DNA of 64,000 nucleotides from Microbacterium oleivorans (GTDB lineage Bacteria > Actinomycetota > Actinomycetes > Actinomycetales > Microbacteriaceae). This document shows positions 38,181 to 50,588 of this stretch, piece by piece. The translations under genes were made by a program, and so were the position numbers. The stretch is taken from the NCBI RefSeq assembly GCF_013389665.1, contig NZ_CP058316.1:3038001-3102000 (forward strand), written 5' to 3'. The notes beneath the pieces were generated by a model. That model ran no database searches. It saw only the letters and a list, made by a program, of their open reading frames with translations, and was not told the origin of the DNA. The first letter of the stretch is position 1, and every line of letters begins with the position of its first letter.

Positions 38181-39344
38181 ATGATCGATCAGTTCTCCGT
38201 GTCGCTGGTCACCGCCGTGGTCGTGCTCATGTGCGCGATGCTCTTCGTCTTCGACACGCTGCTGAGACGCCCTGATCAGAGCGGTCGCTTCTGGGCCGCC
38301 GGCTTCCTCGCCGCGGTGCTGACCACCATGTTCTACGTGATGTGGGCCGCCGACCCCGGGACGTCATGGGCCGTCGTGGCCGGCAACACGTCGTCCGTCA
38401 TCGGGACGGGGCTGATGTGGCTCGGATGCCGGGCCTACAACCGTCTCCCCGTGATCGTCCCCGGCGCGACCGTCGCCGCCGGCGGCGGCGCTGCGGCCCT
38501 CGCCGCCGCGATCGAGTTCGCCGCTGGGGGCGATGACTGGTCGGGTGCGTTCGTGATGTTCGTCGCACTCGCCCTCTTCGCCGGAGCAGCCGCGGCCGAA
38601 TGCTTCCGCGGTTCGCTCGGTGCCTCGCGCACCGCGCTGCCCCTCGGTCTGGTGTTCGGAATCCAGGCGATCTTCTACGCGGCCCGCATCGTGGTCGTCG
38701 CGGCCTCAGGCTATGGCGAGGTCTTCGATGCTTGGGTCGGCACGATCGCCACCAGCCTGCTCACGGTGATCCTCTCGATCACCGCGCTCGTCACCGCCTC
38801 GGTGCTGCGGGCCGGCCGTGTCGGTCTGCGTGGCTTCGGGCAGGGCGCGGACGGCGATGGCGGTCTCGGCGAGATCCTCTCCGAGACGGCCTTCCGGCGC
38901 GCGCTGGCCCGCAGCGCGGTCCGAGCCGAGGCCCGTCGGGAGCTGCTGGCGGTTTCGGTGATCGAGCTGGAGGGCCTGGAGTACATCGCGACGGCGTTCG
39001 GGCTCGACGTGGGCGACGAGGTCGTCCGAACCTGGCGGTCCACGATGAACGAGAACGCGCCCACTCTCGCCGTCCTCGGGGAGGTCGGAGCCGAGCGCCT
39101 CGGGGTCATCACGGTCGTGGCGTCCGCCGCCGACGCACGACGCCAGGCGATGGTGCTGTACCGCTCGCTGTTCGAGGCGCTGGCATCGGTCGAGGGCGGT
39201 GTCCTGCCGGCGATCGGCATCGGAATCGCGCTGAGCGACGTCTCGGGGTACGACCCGGACGTGCTCAGCGAACTGGCCGGCGCCGCTGCGGTGCGCGCGT
39301 CGTCCGGGGTGGCGTCGGCCGTGCTCCTCGCCGAACCCGCCTGA
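38181..39344 (+). CDS. Membrane protein with degenerate GGDEF-like domain
   Basis: The 387-residue protein has six or seven N-terminal membrane helices (about 5-215) and a C-terminal domain with the GGDEF layout (FRRALARSAVRAEAR, then ELEGLEYIATAFGLDVGDEV). The signature position reads GEVGAERLG in place of GG(D/E)EF, so diguanylate cyclase activity is unlikely. It may bind a partner or nucleotide. I chose ATG 38181 from a G-rich site 9 nt upstream; GTG 38175 overlaps the kinase stop (GTGA). Confidence 0.7.
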   Translation: MIDQFSVSLVTAVVVLMCAMLFVFDTLLRRPDQSGRFWAAGFLAAVLTTMFYVMWAADPGTSWAVVAGNTSSVIGTGLMWLGCRAYNRLPVIVPGATVAAGGGAAALAAAIEFAAGGDDWSGAFVMFVALALFAGAAAAECFRGSLGASRTALPLGLVFGIQAIFYAARIVVVAASGYGEVFDAWVGTIATSLLTVILSITALVTASVLRAGRVGLRGFGQGADGDGGLGEILSETAFRRALARSAVRAEARRELLAVSVIELEGLEYIATAFGLDVGDEVVRTWRSTMNENAPTLAVLGEVGAERLGVITVVASAADARRQAMVLYRSLFEALASVEGGVLPAIGIGIALSDVSGYDPDVLSELAGAAAVRASSGVASAVLLAEPA

Positions 39345-39381
39345 GCGCACGTGCCCGGCGGAGGCGCGACGTGCAAAGCGA

Positions 39382-40110
39382 TCAGGTCGATCGCAGGCGG
39401 TAACCGGTGCCGAGCTCGGACTCGATGCGTGTGCCGGCTCCGGCCTGCCCGAGCGCACGCCGCAGCGACTCGACGCTGCGTTCGACGGCGCGCACCTCGT
39501 CCGCGTCGGCGGCCTCGGCACGAACACGCGGACGGAGCCCGAGAGCGAGCTCGTCCTTGGTGCGCGCTCGGCCACCGGCCTCGATGAGCTGGCGCAGCAG
39601 GGCGGTCTCCACCGGCTCCATGCGCAGGGCCGTTCCGCCCACGCTCACGATGCCGTCCGCCAGCGCGATATCGGCATAGCTGCCGTGAGCGGGAGGTGTG
39701 GTCGGGGACGCCGGGGAGATCGCGTCGGCGAGCGGCGAGCGCTCCCGTCGCCGCCGCGAAGGGATCGCCGCCAGCCGCGCCTTGAGATCGCGGGGACGGA
39801 ACGGCTTGCCGAGGTATTCGTCGCCGCCGGCAGCTCGGCCGCGTTCCGCGTCACCGGGCTCGACGAACGCGGAGATGAAGATGATGTACGTCTCGCTGAA
39901 CGTGCGGACACGGCGGGCGACTTCGAACCCGTCGATGCCGGGGATGTTGACATCGAGGGTGGTGACGTCCGGTTCGACCGCGCGGATGATCTCCACCGCA
40001 TCGAGCCCGTTCTCGGCGGAATGCACCTCGAAGCCGCTCGACTCGAGGATCGCCGTGAGCAGGCTTCGGATGTCGGCCTGATCCTCGACGACGACGGCGG
40101 TGCGCTCCAC
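39382..40110 (-). CDS. OmpR-family response regulator
   Basis: The 242-residue protein has a receiver domain with acidic pocket EDQ, phospho-acceptor Asp53 (LDVNIPG) and Lys in YLGKPF. A linker and a C-terminal winged helix (RMEPVETALLRQLIEAGG, SVESLRRALGQ, ESELGTGYRLRST) follow. GTG 40110 is supported by AAGGTGAG 6 nt upstream. It faces the histidine kinase/GGDEF pair tail-to-tail. The most likely partner is that kinase, but this is inferred from position only. Confidence 0.88.
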   Translation of the reverse strand: MERTAVVVEDQADIRSLLTAILESSGFEVHSAENGLDAVEIIRAVEPDVTTLDVNIPGIDGFEVARRVRTFSETYIIFISAFVEPGDAERGRAAGGDEYLGKPFRPRDLKARLAAIPSRRRRERSPLADAISPASPTTPPAHGSYADIALADGIVSVGGTALRMEPVETALLRQLIEAGGRARTKDELALGLRPRVRAEAADADEVRAVERSVESLRRALGQAGAGTRIESELGTGYRLRST

Positions 40111-40202
40111 GGTGATCTCACCTTCCGCAGGTCTGGGGAGCTTCCATCGTAGTCGTCGCGCCGGATCGCGCCCAGGCTGGCGCGCGTGGCATCCTCGGGT
40201 GT

Positions 40203-40799
40203 ATGCCTTTGATCGCATTGACCGGCGGGATCGCGTCGGGGAAGTCCACGATCGCCCGTCGTCTCGCGGAGCACGGTGCGGTGGTCGTCGACGCAGACCA
40301 GATCGTGCGCGACGTGCAGCGCCCGGGGTCGCCGGTCCTGGAGCGGATCGCCGCCGAGTTCGGTTCCCACCTCGTGCTGGCCGACGGCGTCCTGGACCGC
40401 GCGTCGCTCGCGGCCGTGGTGTTCGCCGACCCGGCCGCTCGCGAGCGGCTGAACGCCATCGTCCACCCGGCCGTCCGCGCCGAGTCCCAGCGACGTTTCG
40501 ACGCCGAGTTCGCCGCGCGTGCCGATGCGGTCGTCGTCTACGACGTGCCGTTGCTGGTCGAAGCTCGGGTGGACGACCCCTGGGATCTCATCGTCGTGGC
40601 GCATGCGTCGGCCGCCGTCCGGGCCGACCGCCTGCAGCGCCTGCGCGGCATGACGCCCGACGAGGCCGACCGGCGGATCGCCGCACAGGTGCCGGACGAG
40701 ACACGACTGGCGATCGCCGACGTCGTCATCGATACCGGCGGCGACCTGGGCGAGACCATCGCCGGCGCCGATGCCCTCTGGGAGCGGCTGACGGCCTGA
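40203..40799 (+). CDS. coaE: CoaE, dephospho-CoA kinase
   Basis: Catalyses the last step of coenzyme A synthesis (phosphorylation of dephospho-CoA). The 198-residue protein has the P-loop LTGGIASGKST at the N-terminus and DADQIVRDVQRPGSP. Here it is a stand-alone kinase; some actinobacterial CoaE proteins carry an extra C-terminal domain. A weak CATCCT lies 7 nt before the ATG. Confidence 0.95.
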   Translation: MPLIALTGGIASGKSTIARRLAEHGAVVVDADQIVRDVQRPGSPVLERIAAEFGSHLVLADGVLDRASLAAVVFADPAARERLNAIVHPAVRAESQRRFDAEFAARADAVVVYDVPLLVEARVDDPWDLIVVAHASAAVRADRLQRLRGMTPDEADRRIAAQVPDETRLAIADVVIDTGGDLGETIAGADALWERLTA

Positions 40800-40834
40800 G
40801 GCCGCGGGAACGCTGTGAGCGAAGCCGGGAGCCC

Positions 40835-40857
40835 GTGTCGGTGGCCACGCCTACGCT
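40835..40857 (+). promoter_or_regulatory. uvrB promoter, PafBC/RecA-NDp-like
   Basis: GTGTCGGTG (40835-40843), exactly 8 nt, then TACGCT (40852-40857), 6 nt before ATG 40864. This fits the mycobacterial RecA-independent damage promoter (tTGTCRGTG-N8-TAnnnT). The preceding GGAGCCC is shared with uvrA. Confidence 0.7.
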
Positions 40858-40863
40858 GGAAGC

Positions 40864-42945
<2,082 letters not shown>

Positions 42946-43024
42946 CGGCCGCCCGCTCGCGTGTCGGGGAGCCGTCACGCCGGATCGGGCCGTGCGCGCC
43001 CCCGAAGCCGGAGCGCCGGGCGGC

Positions 43025-43261
43025 TCAGTGCGGGCAGTGCAGCAACGGCTTCGGCCCGCTGCGGTCGACGTCGTGCTCCGACATCGGATGCCCGCAGAGC
43101 GGGCACGCACGCTCGGTGCGCACGGGCTCGGGATCGGTGTCGTACGGACCGACCGAAGCGGGACCGGCAGCGCGGATGAGCCGGGCGTTGAGATACGCGT
43201 ACCACCCGCCGGCCTCGCGTACACGGGTGCGTAGCGGCGGGCGGCGGGCAGGCTCGGTCAT
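43025..43261 (-). CDS. Small zinc-ribbon protein, unknown function
   Basis: The 78-residue protein has a basic N-terminal half and a C-terminal CPLCGHPMSEHD...LLHCPH pattern that could bind one Zn (C-x2-C and late H-C-H). Function unknown. ATG 43261 is 7 nt downstream of minus-strand TACACT (43274-43269), so it is probably leaderless. It is divergent from the OhrR-type regulator, and the palindrome between them abuts its -10. Confidence 0.65.
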   Translation of the reverse strand: MTEPARRPPLRTRVREAGGWYAYLNARLIRAAGPASVGPYDTDPEPVRTERACPLCGHPMSEHDVDRSGPKPLLHCPH

Positions 43262-43268
43262 GATCTTC

Positions 43269-43297
43269 AGTGTACTAACGATTAGCGCAGATAGGAT
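43269..43297. promoter_or_regulatory. Divergent promoters with operator-like palindrome
   Basis: Minus-strand TACACT (43274-43269) serves the zinc-ribbon gene. Plus-strand TAGGAT (43292-43297) lies 6 nt before the ohrR ATG. Between them is CTAACGATTAG (43275-43285), an inverted repeat with a 3-nt centre. Its position fits repression of both genes by the OhrR/MarR protein. Confidence 0.5.
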
Positions 43298-43303
43298 GCC
43301 GGT

Positions 43304-43741
43304 ATGCCCTCCGCCGACGACCTGCTCAAGCTGGACGATCAACTGTGCTTCGCGCTCGTCACCGCGGCGCGGAACGTCGTGGGGATCTATCGCCCGATTC
43401 TCGAGCCGCTCGGCCTGACTCATCCGCAGTATCTCGTGATGCTGGCGCTGTGGGAGGAGTCTCCGCGTCCGCTCGGCGCTCTCGCCGGCGACCTCGCCAT
43501 GGAGCCCGCCACCCTGTCGCCGCTGGTGAAGCGCCTGGAGACGCAGGGACTCGTCACGCGCGCACGACGTCGGGGCGACGAGCGGGTCCTCGACATCGGG
43601 CTCACCGATGCGGGGCGTGCGCTGCGATCCGACGCTCTGCAGGTGCCCGAGCGGGTCATGGCGGCGGTGGGGATGACCGTCGGCGAGGTGGAGGCGCTGC
43701 GCGACGGCCTCGCGCCCTTCGCCGGTCGGCGTCCGCGTTGA
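43304..43741 (+). CDS. ohrR: OhrR-type MarR-family peroxide-sensing regulator
   Basis: Winged-helix repressor of 145 residues. The N-terminal LDDQLCFALVTAARNVVGIY carries the peroxide-reactive Cys15 found in OhrR. THPQYLVMLALWE and ATLSPLVKRLE (recognition helix) follow. OhrR controls organic hydroperoxide reductase (ohr), but no ohr gene is adjacent here. The ATG is leaderless after TAGGAT. Assignment to OhrR rests on Cys15 and the flanking sequence. Confidence 0.82.
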   Translation: MPSADDLLKLDDQLCFALVTAARNVVGIYRPILEPLGLTHPQYLVMLALWEESPRPLGALAGDLAMEPATLSPLVKRLETQGLVTRARRRGDERVLDIGLTDAGRALRSDALQVPERVMAAVGMTVGEVEALRDGLAPFAGRRPR

Positions 43742-43789
43742 GCCCTCGCGTGTAGCGCATCGATGAGCCGAAGGCGAACCGCGGAGCCC

Positions 43790-43812
43790 GTGTCGGAGGC
43801 CCCACCTAGACT
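43790..43812 (+). promoter_or_regulatory. uvrA promoter, PafBC/RecA-NDp-like
   Basis: GTGTCGGAG (43790-43798), exactly 8 nt, then TAGACT (43807-43812), 6 nt before the GTG of uvrA. It is nearly identical to the uvrB promoter, including GGAGCCC immediately upstream (43783-43789). Confidence 0.65.
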
Positions 43813-43818
43813 TGTGCG

Positions 43819-46704
43819 GTGCCCATCGTCCCCGTCGCTTCCTCCTCGAAACTCAGCGTCCGCGGTGCCCGCGTCCACAACCTCAAGGACGTGGATCTCG
43901 ACATCCCGCGCGACAGCCTCGTCGTCTTCACCGGTCTCTCCGGCTCCGGAAAGTCGAGCCTCGCGTTCGACACGATCTTCGCCGAGGGCCAGCGTCGCTA
44001 CGTCGAATCGCTGAGCGCTTACGCCCGGCAGTTCCTCGGCCAGGTCGATCGTCCCGACGTCGACTTCATCGAGGGGCTGAGCCCCGCGGTCTCGATCGAC
44101 CAGAAGTCGACGAACCGCAACCCGCGGTCGACAGTCGGAACGATCACCGAGATCCACGACTACATGCGTCTCCTGTGGGCGCGCATCGGCGTTCCCCACT
44201 GTCCGGAATGCGGCGAGCGGATCCAGCGCCAGACCGTGCAGCAGATCGCGGACCAGCTGATGGAGCTTCCCGAGCGCACCCGTTACCAGGTCGTGGCGCC
44301 CGTCGTCTCGCAGAAGAAGGGCGAGTTCGTCGACCTCTTCAAGGAGCTCAGCGCCAAGGGCTACGCCCGGGCCGTCGTCGACGGCGACATCATCTCGCTC
44401 GCCGAGCCCCCGACCCTGAAGAAGAGCTACAAGCACGACATCGCCGTCGTCGTCGACCGTCTCGTCGCCGGGCCGGATCTTCTCGGCCGTGTCACCGACT
44501 CGGTGGAGACCGCCCTCACCCTCGCCGGCGGCGTCATCCAGATCAACTTCGTCGACGAAGAGGGAGACGACGCCTGGCAGAGCTTCAGCGAGAAGCTCGC
44601 CTGCCCGAACGGACACGCTCTGCAGCTCACCGAGATCGAGCCGCGTACGTTCTCGTTCAACGCGCCGTTCGGCGCGTGCCCGACGTGCTCGGGCCTGGGC
44701 ACCCGCATGTCCGTCGACGCCGAGCTGATGCTCGGCGACGAGGACCTCTCGATCGCCGAGGGCGTGCTGCTTCCCTGGACCACCCAGGGCAAGGGGCTCT
44801 TCCAGTACTACGAGCGTCTGCTCGAGGGGCTCGCAGCCGACCTGAAGTTCTCGCTCAAGACCCCCTGGCGCAAGCTCCCCGCGGAGGTGCAGGATGCCGT
44901 CCTGCGCGGCGAGAACTACAAGGTCACGGTGAAGTGGAAGAACCGCTACGGACGCGAGATGCGTTACGCGTCGGGCTTCGAGGGAGTGATCCCGTACATC
45001 GAACGGCAGTATCTGCAGGCCGAGACCGACACGCAGCGGCAGCGCTGGTCGGAGTACCTCCGCGAGGTGCCGTGTCCCGCCTGCAACGGCGATCGGCTCA
45101 AGCCGGAGGTCCTGGCCGTCCTCGTCCACGATCACTCGATCGCCGACGTCGCCCGCCTCAGCCTCGCCGAGGCGCAGGACTACTTCAACCAGCTCGAGCT
45201 CACCGAGCGCGAGGCCAAGATCGCCGCCGCCGTGCTCCGCGAGATCCGCGCGCGGCTCGACTTCCTCATCGAGGTCGGTCTCACCTACCTCAGCCTGGGG
45301 CGAGCCGCCGGCTCGCTCTCGGGCGGTGAAGCTCAGCGCATCCGTCTCGCCACCCAGATCGGATCGGGCCTGACCGGCGTCCTGTACGTCCTCGACGAGC
45401 CGTCGATCGGTCTCCACCAGCGCGACAACCGGCGCCTGATCGACACGCTGGTCAAGCTCAAGAACCTCGGCAACACCCTGATCGTCGTCGAGCACGACGA
45501 AGAGACGATCGCCGCCGCCGACTGGGTCGTCGACATCGGGCCGCGGGCGGGCGTGGAGGGCGGCAATGTCGTGCACTCCGGGCCCTATGACGCACTCCTG
45601 GCCGATGAGACGTCGATGACAGGCGACTACCTCTCGGGACGTCGGGCACTCGAGACGCCCGCGAAGCGCCGGAAGATCGACAAGAAGCGGATGCTGACCG
45701 TCGTGGGGGCTCGGGCGAACAACCTCAAGAACGTCACGGCGGAGTTCCCGCTCGGCGTGCTGACCTCGGTCACCGGCGTGAGCGGGTCGGGCAAGTCGAC
45801 CCTCGTCAACGGCATCCTCTACGAGGTTCTCGCCACCCGGCTCAACGGCGCGCGACGCGTCGCGGGCAAGCACACCCGCGTGACCGGTCTCGACAACCTC
45901 GACAAGGTCGTGCACGTCGACCAGGCACCGATCGGCCGCACGCCCCGCTCGAACCCCGCCACGTACACCGGCGTCTTCGACCGCATTCGAACGCTCTTCA
46001 GCGAGACGCCCGAGGCCAAGGTCCGCGGCTATCTGCCCGGTCGGTTCTCGTTCAACGTCAAGGGCGGTCGGTGCGAGGCGTGCTCGGGAGACGGCACGCT
46101 GAAGATCGAGATGAACTTCCTCCCCGACGTCTACGTCGACTGCGAGGTGTGCCACGGCAAGCGCTACAACCGCGACACGCTCGCTGTGCACTACAAGGGC
46201 AAGAACATCGCCGAGGTGCTCGAGATGCCGATCTCGGAGGCGGCGGAGTTCTTCGAGCCGATCCAGGCGATTCACCGCTACATGAAGACGCTCGTCGACG
46301 TCGGACTCGGCTATGTGCGGCTGGGTCAGTCGGCCACGACGCTCTCGGGCGGCGAGGCGCAGCGCGTGAAGCTGGCGACCGAGCTGCAGCGGCGGTCGAA
46401 TGGCCGCAGCATCTATGTGCTCGACGAGCCCACGACGGGCCTCCACTTCGAGGACGTGCGCAAGCTGCTCGAGGTGCTGAACGGCCTGGTCGACAAGGGC
46501 AACACCGTCATCACCATCGAGCACAACCTCGATGTGATCAAGGCCTCGGACTGGGTCATCGACCTCGGTCCCGAGGGGGGTGCCGGGGGAGGAACGATCG
46601 TCGCGACGGGAACGCCCGAGCAGATCGCGTCGGCCGAGGACAGCCACACCGGCCGATTCCTCGCCGAGATCCTGGGAGCCCCAGCGGCGCGCAAGGCGGG
46701 CTGA
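43819..46704 (+). CDS. uvrA: UvrA, excinuclease ABC subunit A
   Basis: ABC-type damage-recognition ATPase of nucleotide-excision repair. The 961-residue protein has two nucleotide-binding domains: Walker [10 protein letters not shown] (39-47) and GVSGSGKST (653-661), with signatures [12 protein letters not shown] and [12 protein letters not shown]. Zinc motifs are [14 protein letters not shown] and CEACSGDG with CEVCHG. GTG 43819 is set by TAGACT 6 nt upstream. uvrC begins 1 nt after the stop. Confidence 0.97.
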   Translation: MPIVPVASSSKLSVRGARVHNLKDVDLDIPRDSLVVFTGLSGSGKSSLAFDTIFAEGQRRYVESLSAYARQFLGQVDRPDVDFIEGLSPAVSIDQKSTNRNPRSTVGTITEIHDYMRLLWARIGVPHCPECGERIQRQTVQQIADQLMELPERTRYQVVAPVVSQKKGEFVDLFKELSAKGYARAVVDGDIISLAEPPTLKKSYKHDIAVVVDRLVAGPDLLGRVTDSVETALTLAGGVIQINFVDEEGDDAWQSFSEKLACPNGHALQLTEIEPRTFSFNAPFGACPTCSGLGTRMSVDAELMLGDEDLSIAEGVLLPWTTQGKGLFQYYERLLEGLAADLKFSLKTPWRKLPAEVQDAVLRGENYKVTVKWKNRYGREMRYASGFEGVIPYIERQYLQAETDTQRQRWSEYLREVPCPACNGDRLKPEVLAVLVHDHSIADVARLSLAEAQDYFNQLELTEREAKIAAAVLREIRARLDFLIEVGLTYLSLGRAAGSLSGGEAQRIRLATQIGSGLTGVLYVLDEPSIGLHQRDNRRLIDTLVKLKNLGNTLIVVEHDEETIAAADWVVDIGPRAGVEGGNVVHSGPYDALLADETSMTGDYLSGRRALETPAKRRKIDKKRMLTVVGARANNLKNVTAEFPLGVLTSVTGVSGSGKSTLVNGILYEVLATRLNGARRVAGKHTRVTGLDNLDKVVHVDQAPIGRTPRSNPATYTGVFDRIRTLFSETPEAKVRGYLPGRFSFNVKGGRCEACSGDGTLKIEMNFLPDVYVDCEVCHGKRYNRDTLAVHYKGKNIAEVLEMPISEAAEFFEPIQAIHRYMKTLVDVGLGYVRLGQSATTLSGGEAQRVKLATELQRRSNGRSIYVLDEPTTGLHFEDVRKLLEVLNGLVDKGNTVITIEHNLDVIKASDWVIDLGPEGGAGGGTIVATGTPEQIASAEDSHTGRFLAEILGAPAARKAG

Positions 46705-46705
46705 G

Positions 46706-48604
46706 GTGGCGAACGTCCTGCCCTATCGGCCGAAGGCGGGGGAGATCCCCACCGACCCGGGCGTCTACCGCTTCCGTGATGCGGATGGTCGTGTGCTCTA
46801 CGTCGGCAAGGCCAAGAACCTGCGCGCCCGCCTGTCGAACTACTTCGCGCCCCTGCACACCCTCCACGAGCGAACCCGGCGCATGGTCACGACGGCTGCC
46901 TCCGTCGAGTGGACGGTCGTGGCGACCGACGTCGACTCGCTGCAGCTCGAGTACATGTGGATCAAGGAGTTCGATCCGCCGTTCAACGTGCGCTACCGCG
47001 ACGACAAGTCGTATCCGTTCATGGCGATCACCCTGGGTGACGAGGCGCCGCGGGTGATCGTCACCCGGAACCGGCGCATCCCGGGCGCGAAGTACTTCGG
47101 GCCCTACCCGAAGGTCTGGGCCGTGCACGAGACGATCGACCTGATGATCAAGGTCTTCCCGATCCGCACGTGCAGCGATTCGTCGTACAAGAAGGCGATG
47201 GCCGCGGGTCGCCCGTGCTTCCCCGGGCAGATCGGGCGCTGCGGCGGTCCCTGCTCGATGAAGGTCTCGATCGAGGACCACCGTGCGATGGTCGACGACT
47301 TCGTCGCCTTCATGTCGGGCGGCGACCAGCGTTTCGCGCGTGAGCTCACCGCGCGCATGCGCGAGGCCGCCGCGGCCATGGACTACGAGTCGGCGGCGGT
47401 CTATCGCGACAAGCTCCAGGCCATCGAGGCGGTGCTGAACAAGAGCGCGCTCGTGCTGGACGACGACATGGATGCCGACCTCTTCGGCATCGCCGAGGAC
47501 GAGCTCGCCGCGGCCGTGCAGCACTTCGTCGTCCGCGGGGGCCGTATCCGCGGCGTCCGCGCGACGACGATCGAGAAGGAGATCGACATCGCCGGGGCCG
47601 ATCTGATCGATCAGGTGCTCCAGCGCGCCTACGGTGACGCGGCCGCGGGCGACATCCCGCGTCACGTCTTCGTCCCGACCCTGCCCGACGACTCGGGCGA
47701 GCTCGAGCAATGGCTCCAGGAGCGTCGTGGCCGGCGTGTGACGATCCAGGTGGCCCAGCGCGGTCGCAAGGCCGACCTCATGCGGACCGCGAGCCTCAAC
47801 GCCCAGCAGGCCCTCATGCTGCACAAGACCCGGCGTACGAGCGACTACGTCGCGCGCAGCCAGGCGCTGACCGACCTGCAGGAGGCCCTCGGCCTCAGCG
47901 AGGCACCGCTGCGCATCGAGTGCTACGACGTCTCCCACCTGTCCGGGACGAACGTGGTCGCCTCGCTCGTGGTCTTCGAGGACGGGCTTCCCCGCAAAGA
48001 TCAGTACCGCATCTTCGGTGTGAACGAGACGACCGACGACACCGACTCGATGTACCAGGTGCTGACCCGACGGCTGGCGCACCTCGATCAGCCCGAAGAC
48101 GACGAGGAGCCCATCCCCGACGCCACGGCCGACGGCGAGGTGGTGACCACGCGCAAGCGGCCGCGATTCGCTTATCGCCCGCAACTGCTCGTCGTCGACG
48201 GCGGCAAGCCCCAGGTCGAGGCGGCCAGGCGCGCCCTCGCCGACGCCGGACACAGCGAGATCGCCCTGTGCGGCATCGCGAAGCGGCTCGAGGAGATCTG
48301 GCTGCCGGGGGAGGAGTATCCGGTGATCCTGCCGCGCACATCCGAGTCGCTCTACCTGTTGCAGCGACTGCGCGACGAGGCGCATCGGTTCGCGATCGTG
48401 CACCAGCGCAAGCGCCGCAAGCGGGACATCACCTCGGTGCTGAACGAGGTGCCGGGGCTCGGGGCCGCGCGCATCAAGGCGCTGCTTCGGCACTTCGGGT
48501 CGGTGGCCGCGCTCAAGCAGGCCACGCCTGAGCAGATGCAGGAGCTGCCGGGCATCGGGCCGCGTCTGGCGGAGGCGATCCACCGCCACCTCGCAGCCGG
48601 ATAG
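46706..48604 (+). CDS. uvrC: UvrC, excinuclease ABC subunit C
   Basis: Nuclease that makes both incisions in nucleotide-excision repair, 632 residues. The N-terminal GIY-YIG domain is seen in [24 protein letters not shown] motif (about 210-240), the RNase H-like endonuclease domain ([20 protein letters not shown]) and a C-terminal HhH pair ([29 protein letters not shown]) follow. GTG 46706 lies one base after uvrA, so it should be co-transcribed and share the damage promoter. Its TAG stop starts the rapZ -10. Confidence 0.97.
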   Translation: MANVLPYRPKAGEIPTDPGVYRFRDADGRVLYVGKAKNLRARLSNYFAPLHTLHERTRRMVTTAASVEWTVVATDVDSLQLEYMWIKEFDPPFNVRYRDDKSYPFMAITLGDEAPRVIVTRNRRIPGAKYFGPYPKVWAVHETIDLMIKVFPIRTCSDSSYKKAMAAGRPCFPGQIGRCGGPCSMKVSIEDHRAMVDDFVAFMSGGDQRFARELTARMREAAAAMDYESAAVYRDKLQAIEAVLNKSALVLDDDMDADLFGIAEDELAAAVQHFVVRGGRIRGVRATTIEKEIDIAGADLIDQVLQRAYGDAAAGDIPRHVFVPTLPDDSGELEQWLQERRGRRVTIQVAQRGRKADLMRTASLNAQQALMLHKTRRTSDYVARSQALTDLQEALGLSEAPLRIECYDVSHLSGTNVVASLVVFEDGLPRKDQYRIFGVNETTDDTDSMYQVLTRRLAHLDQPEDDEEPIPDATADGEVVTTRKRPRFAYRPQLLVVDGGKPQVEAARRALADAGHSEIALCGIAKRLEEIWLPGEEYPVILPRTSESLYLLQRLRDEAHRFAIVHQRKRRKRDITSVLNEVPGLGAARIKALLRHFGSVAALKQATPEQMQELPGIGPRLAEAIHRHLAAG

Positions 48605-48607
48605 GCT
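48602..48607 (+). promoter_or_regulatory. -10 element of rapZ, fused to the uvrC stop
   Basis: TAGGCT begins with the uvrC stop codon and lies 30 nt before GTG 48638. Confidence 0.4.
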
Positions 48608-48637
48608 GAAGGCCAGCGGACGACAGGGGTGATCACG

Positions 48638-49513
48638 GTGACCGACGCGGTACCGGCGGGCGAGATTCTCATCGTGACGGGCATGTCCGGTGCCGGGCGC
48701 ACGACGGCGGCGAACGCGCTCGAGGACCTCGGCTGGTACGTCGTCGACAACCTGCCGCCGCAGATGCTCCGGCCGCTGCTCGAGCTCAGCGAGCTCGCCG
48801 GACACGCCCTTCCTCGCGTCGCCGCGGTGGTCGACGTCCGCGGCGGCGACCTCTTCGCCGCCCTGCCCGAGATCACCAGGGCGCTGCGACACGGCCGCAC
48901 CCTGCGGGTGCTGTTCCTCGACGCCGCAGACGAGGTGCTGGTGCGCCGGTTCGAGGCGGTGCGCCGCCCCCACCCGTTGCAGGGCGACGGCACGCTGGTC
49001 GACGGCATCCGCCGAGAACGTGAACGCCTGGCGCCGATCCGCGAGAGCGCCGACGTCATCGTCGACACCTCTCGCGACAACATCCATCAGCTCGCGACCT
49101 ACATCGCCGACCTGTTCGCCGACGCGGGGACGGCCCGGCACACCGTGACCGTGATGAGCTTCGGCTTCAAGTACGGACTGCCCCCCGACGCCGACCTCGT
49201 CGCAGACATGCGCTTCCTGCCGAATCCGTTCTGGAACACCGATCTCCGGGCACTCACGGGAGAAGACCCCGCAGTGCGCGACGAGGTGCTCTCGCACCCG
49301 GGCGCGATCGAGTTCATCGACGCCTACGCCGCGGCGTTGCAGCCGGTTCTGCGGGGCTACCAGGAGGAGAACAAGCGGCATTCGGTGGTCGCCGTCGGGT
49401 GCACGGGCGGTAAGCACCGCTCGGTCGTGACGGCCCGCGAGCTCACGCGTCGGCTCAGCGCGGTTCCGGGTGTGGCGGTGCGACTCAAACACCGCGACCT
49501 CGGTCGCGAGTAG
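48638..49513 (+). CDS. rapZ: RapZ-family nucleotide-binding protein
   Basis: P-loop protein of the RapZ/YvcJ family, 291 residues. Walker A is GMSGAGRTT, with Arg where Lys is usual; this is common in actinobacterial copies. VVDNLPPQ and the C-terminal [11 protein letters not shown] are conserved. In E. coli RapZ controls GlmS via small RNAs; the actinobacterial role is not established. I chose GTG 48638 with AGGGG 8 nt upstream; GTG 48629 is in frame but overlaps that site. Precedes whiA as in most Gram-positives. Confidence 0.9.
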   Translation: MTDAVPAGEILIVTGMSGAGRTTAANALEDLGWYVVDNLPPQMLRPLLELSELAGHALPRVAAVVDVRGGDLFAALPEITRALRHGRTLRVLFLDAADEVLVRRFEAVRRPHPLQGDGTLVDGIRRERERLAPIRESADVIVDTSRDNIHQLATYIADLFADAGTARHTVTVMSFGFKYGLPPDADLVADMRFLPNPFWNTDLRALTGEDPAVRDEVLSHPGAIEFIDAYAAALQPVLRGYQEENKRHSVVAVGCTGGKHRSVVTARELTRRLSAVPGVAVRLKHRDLGRE

Positions 49514-49516
49514 GCT
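49511..49516 (+). promoter_or_regulatory. -10 element of whiA, fused to the rapZ stop
   Basis: TAGGCT begins with the rapZ stop codon. It would give a leader of about 35 nt containing GAAGGAG. Confidence 0.4.
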
Positions 49517-49553
49517 GTTCCTTCGTCCCCCGAACCCCTCCCGAAGGAGCGCC

Positions 49554-50531
49554 GTGCCGCTGACCGCTGACGTCAAGACCGAGTTGGCTGCGATGCGCGA
49601 CCCTCGCCCCGCTGCCCGCGTCGCCGAGGTGACCGCCATCCTCCGCTTCGCCGGTGGGCTCCACTCCATCGCCGGCCGGGTCGCGGTGGAAGCCGAGGTC
49701 GACTCCGAGATCCTCGCGCGCCGGGTGGCGCGGGAACTGGTCGAGATCTACGGCGTGCGACCGGAGCTCGCCCGCATCCAGGCCTCGGGTGGTCGAGACG
49801 GCGCGACGTTCGCCGTCCGCGTCCGCGAGGGCGGTGAGACGCTCGCCCGCCAGACCGGCCTCCTCGATCAGCGTCGTCGTCCGGTCCGCGGCCTCCCGAA
49901 CAAGCTGACGACCGGCTCGCGGCCCGACCTCGCCGCACTGTGGCGCGGCGCGTTCCTCGCCGCCGGCTCGCTCTCGGACCCCGGTCGTTCGGCTGCGCTC
50001 GAGATCTCCTGCCCGTCGCCCGAGGCCGCCATGGCGCTGGTGGGCGCCGCGCACCGGCTCGGGATCGTCGCGAAGGCTCGCGAGGTCCGCGGCATCCCGC
50101 GCGTGGTCGTGCGCGACGGCGAGGCGATCCGGCAGACCCTCGCCGAGATGGGGGCCACCCGCACGGCCGACACGTGGGACCAGATGCGCCAGCGCCGCGA
50201 GGTGCGCGCCGGTGTCAACCGTCTCGTCAACTTCGACGACGCCAACCTCCGCCGCTCCGCACAGGCAGCCGTCGCCGCATGCGCGCGCGTCGAGCGTGCC
50301 CTCGAGATCCTCGGCGACGAGGTGCCCGATCACCTCAAGCAGGCGGGCGACCTGCGTCTGGCGCATCGCGACGCGAGCCTCGACGAACTCGGCCATCACG
50401 CCGACCCGCCGCTGACGAAGGACGCGGTCGCCGGACGCATCCGGCGCCTGCTCGCCATGGCCGACAAGAAGGCCGCCGCCGAGGGACTGCCCGACACCGA
50501 GTCAGCCGTTCCCGCCGGGCTCGCCGACTGA
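49554..50531 (+). CDS. whiA: WhiA, sporulation/division regulator
   Basis: DNA-binding protein with an N-terminal homing-endonuclease-like (LAGLIDADG-type) fold and a C-terminal helix-turn-helix. The 325-residue protein has [16 protein letters not shown], the [15 protein letters not shown] core, and [19 protein letters not shown] and the HTH near 260-300. In Streptomyces WhiA activates ftsZ with WhiB; in non-sporulating actinobacteria it probably links growth and division. GAAGGAG (49543-49549) fixes GTG 49554. Confidence 0.95.
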   Translation: MPLTADVKTELAAMRDPRPAARVAEVTAILRFAGGLHSIAGRVAVEAEVDSEILARRVARELVEIYGVRPELARIQASGGRDGATFAVRVREGGETLARQTGLLDQRRRPVRGLPNKLTTGSRPDLAALWRGAFLAAGSLSDPGRSAALEISCPSPEAAMALVGAAHRLGIVAKAREVRGIPRVVVRDGEAIRQTLAEMGATRTADTWDQMRQRREVRAGVNRLVNFDDANLRRSAQAAVAACARVERALEILGDEVPDHLKQAGDLRLAHRDASLDELGHHADPPLTKDAVAGRIRRLLAMADKKAAAEGLPDTESAVPAGLAD

Positions 50532-50588
50532 TCCCCGCCCGCGTTACACAGCGTTCCGGCCGGGAAGCAACGGGGTGACCCCCGTGTT

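Noticed and set aside
43420..46647. Long minus-strand open frame opposite uvrA
   Set aside because: Antisense shadow of uvrA; Arg/His/Glu-rich low-complexity product typical of the opposite strand.
48671..48697. RapZ Walker A with Arg in place of Lys as a sign of an inactive protein
   Set aside because: GAGR is usual in actinobacterial RapZ homologues, so it is not a local defect.
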